From Methylophilaceae bacterium (GTDB taxonomy: Bacteria; Pseudomonadota; Gammaproteobacteria; Burkholderiales; Methylophilaceae): DNA of 50,663 nucleotides. Positions 48,844-50,663 of the stretch are shown in pieces. Positions within the stretch are counted from its first letter, which is position 1. The number at the start of each line of letters is the position of its first letter. The position numbers were made by a program, and so were the translations under genes. The notes under the pieces were generated by a model. The model saw only the letters and a program-made list of their open reading frames with translations. It was not told the origin of the DNA and ran no database searches. The DNA lies in assembly GCA_017857755.1 (NCBI GenBank), contig JAFMCM010000010.1, forward strand, positions 1-50,663. Direction: 5' to 3'.

Positions 48844-50663
48844 ATGTGCGGCATCCTAGGCGCAGTGGCAAAGACAAATGTGGTTTCAACCTTAATCGAA
48901 GGTCTCAGCCGACTAGAATATCGAGGTTATGATTCAGCTGGTATTGCGGTTTTAGACGGCGACATTAAACGTGTTCGAGCCGTTGGCCGCGTCAGTGGCA
49001 TGCAAGCAAAAGCAGAAAGCGCACAATTATCAGGTCTAGTGGGAATAGGCCACACCCGTTGGGCAACCCATGGAGGCGTCACAGAAAGTAACGCACACCC
49101 GCATGTATCACGTGATGAAATCGCAGTTGTACATAATGGCATTATTGAAAACCACGACGAGCAACGCGAACGGTTAACAGCCTTCGGCTATGACTTTACA
49201 TCACAAACAGACACAGAAGTCATTGCCCATTTAATCCATTACTATCATGACAAAGGTGAGTGCTTACTATCATCTGTAAAACTAGCAATTAAAGAACTCA
49301 AAGGCGCGTTTGCCATTAGCGTTATCTCGATAAAAGAACCAGATAGCATGATTACAGCACGACAAGGTTGTCCGCTGTTACTTGGATTAGGGCAAGAAGC
49401 CAATTATATTGCATCGGATGTTTCTGCCATATTAGCCGAGACACGCAAAGTCATATACTTAGAAGACGGAGATGTTGCCGAAATCACGGCGAACAGCATC
49501 ATCATTTGGGATAAAACAAACACGGTAATCGACCGAAAAATCCACATGAGTGATGTCTCATTAGCGAGCTTAGAGCTCGGACCATACGCGCACTATATGC
49601 AAAAAGAAATTCATGAACAACCTCGCGCATTAACTGACACCATAGAAGCCTTAATTGATGATGCCAGCTTCTCGCCGGCTTTATTTGGTAAGAAAGCCGA
49701 AACAGTCTTTGAACAAATTGATAGCATATTAATTTTGGCCGCAGGCACCAGCTACTATGCAGGATTAACGGCAAAATATTGGATAGAAAGTATCGCTGGA
49801 CTACCAACCAACGTTGAAATTGCCAGTGAATACCGTTACCGTACATCAGTACCAAACCCTAAGCAATTGATTGTAACCATTTCACAATCGGGTGAAACGC
49901 TCGACACAATGGAAGCACTAAAGCATGCGCAAAGCTTAGGACAAGAACAGACATTATCCATATGTAACGTGCAAGAAAGCGCCCTGCCGCGTGCCTCAAA
50001 ACTCATATTCTATACCCGCGCAGGCGCCGAAATTGGGGTTGCATCCACAAAAGCATTTACAACACAACTAGTGGCTTTATTTACATTAGCGGTCGTGCTT
50101 GGTAAGCAGCGCGGCAAAATAAACAAAACAGCAGAAGATGCATATCTAGAAGCGCTACGTCATCTGCCAGTAAGTGTGCAATATGCATTAAATTTAGAAC
50201 CGCAGATTAGTGAATGGGCAAAACACTTTGGCGATAAAGACCATGCCTTATTTTTAGGGCGCGGGGTACACTACCCGATTGCAATGGAAGGTGCGCTCAA
50301 GCTAAAAGAAATCTCATATATACACGCCGAAGCCTATCCCGCTGGCGAACTAAAGCATGGCCCTTTAGCTTTAGTCGACAGCAATATGCCTGTGGTGGTG
50401 ATTGCACCAAACGATACATTATTAGAAAAAGTAAAATCGAATATGCAGGAAGTAAAAGCACGCGGCGGCGTTTTATTTGTGTTTGCAGATGCAGATAGCC
50501 ACTTCACCGAATCAGAAGGTGTACACGTTATCCGAACACCCCGCCACGTTGGCGTGCTATCACCAATCTTACACACGATACCAGTACAACTCCTGTCTTA
50601 TCACGTGGCATTGTTAAAAGGGACAGACGTTGATAAGCCAAGAAATCTGGCTAAGAGTGTGAC
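48844..50663 (+). CDS. glmS: Glutamine-fructose-6-phosphate aminotransferase, 3' end cut by the window edge
   Basis: The reading frame is open from ATG 48844 to the right edge, 606 full codons. It begins MCGILGAV, with Cys2 as the nucleophile of the glutaminase domain, followed by [13 protein letters not shown] and [11 protein letters not shown]; two SIS isomerase domains follow ([32 protein letters not shown]). The last visible residues, LAKSVT, match the usual C-terminus LAKSVTVE, so only about two residues and the stop are missing. It makes GlcN-6-P, the first step towards the GlmU product. Confidence 0.97.
   Translation, partial: MCGILGAVAKTNVVSTLIEGLSRLEYRGYDSAGIAVLDGDIKRVRAVGRVSGMQAKAESAQLSGLVGIGHTRWATHGGVTESNAHPHVSRDEIAVVHNGIIENHDEQRERLTAFGYDFTSQTDTEVIAHLIHYYHDKGECLLSSVKLAIKELKGAFAISVISIKEPDSMITARQGCPLLLGLGQEANYIASDVSAILAETRKVIYLEDGDVAEITANSIIIWDKTNTVIDRKIHMSDVSLASLELGPYAHYMQKEIHEQPRALTDTIEALIDDASFSPALFGKKAETVFEQIDSILILAAGTSYYAGLTAKYWIESIAGLPTNVEIASEYRYRTSVPNPKQLIVTISQSGETLDTMEALKHAQSLGQEQTLSICNVQESALPRASKLIFYTRAGAEIGVASTKAFTTQLVALFTLAVVLGKQRGKINKTAEDAYLEALRHLPVSVQYALNLEPQISEWAKHFGDKDHALFLGRGVHYPIAMEGALKLKEISYIHAEAYPAGELKHGPLALVDSNMPVVVIAPNDTLLEKVKSNMQEVKARGGVLFVFADADSHFTESEGVHVIRTPRHVGVLSPILHTIPVQLLSYHVALLKGTDVDKPRNLAKSV

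Overview
The window is the chromosomal replication-origin region of an AT-leaning betaproteobacterium. The evidence is the gene order gyrB-dnaN-dnaA / rpmH-rnpA-yidD-yidC-mnmE-mnmG-rsmG-parA-parB-atpIBEFHAGDC-glmU-glmS, a beta-type L34 protein, and a beta-type RelA. The gene content (cbb3 plus bo3 oxidases, RlmF, YcaO) would fit Nitrosomonadales/Methylophilaceae-like bacteria, but that placement is inference. I see no tRNA, rRNA, insertion sequence, prophage or CRISPR array.

Layout. (1) 1-9.7 kb is a micro-aerobic respiration block: a SafE/TauE-like membrane protein, FNR, and a complete cbb3 oxidase operon in the unusual order ccoI-ccoS-ccoN-ccoO-ccoQ-ccoP-ccoG-ccoH, with a perfect FNR palindrome (9618-9631) ahead of ccoI. 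ccoQ and ccoS are tiny genes. (2) 9.7-15.3 kb holds a short MscS-like protein, the ribosome-modification genes rlmF and ycaO, and a dodecin-relA pair; this RelA stops before its ACT/RRM domain. (3) 15.3-21.6 kb holds a glycosyltransferase, tpiA, an MscS channel, an aspartoacylase-like metalloenzyme and a RimK ligase fused to a TrkA-C (RCK_C) domain, with the retropepsin-like protease RimB divergent. (4) 21.6-26.2 kb is the cyoABCD bo3 quinol oxidase operon and a tautomerase. (5) 26.3-31.7 kb is gyrB, dnaN, dnaA and the probable oriC: three DnaA boxes (two exact) and an AT-rich stretch between dnaN and dnaA, plus one more exact box between dnaA and rpmH. (6) 31.7-40.2 kb is the rpmH-to-parB block with three parS sites, one in a 36-bp near-perfect palindrome and one inside mnmG. 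(7) 40.3-47.4 kb is the complete F1Fo ATP synthase operon with a clear terminator, followed by glmU and glmS; glmS runs off the right edge.

How it works together. Most genes left of dnaA point left and all genes right of it point right, as expected for two replication arms diverging from dnaA/rpmH. ParA, ParB and the nearby parS sites would segregate this origin. FNR probably turns on the cbb3 operon when oxygen is low, while bo3 serves high oxygen; both feed the proton gradient used by the ATP synthase. A second theme is translation-machinery modification: RlmF, YcaO, RimK/RimB, MnmE/MnmG, RsmG and RelA all act on ribosomes, tRNA or the response to stalled ribosomes. I found no clearly new defence or mobile system. 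The most unusual points are the RimK-RCK_C fusion and its neighbours, the ACT-less RelA after dodecin, the parS super-palindrome, the origin architecture, and unusual residues in TpiA.
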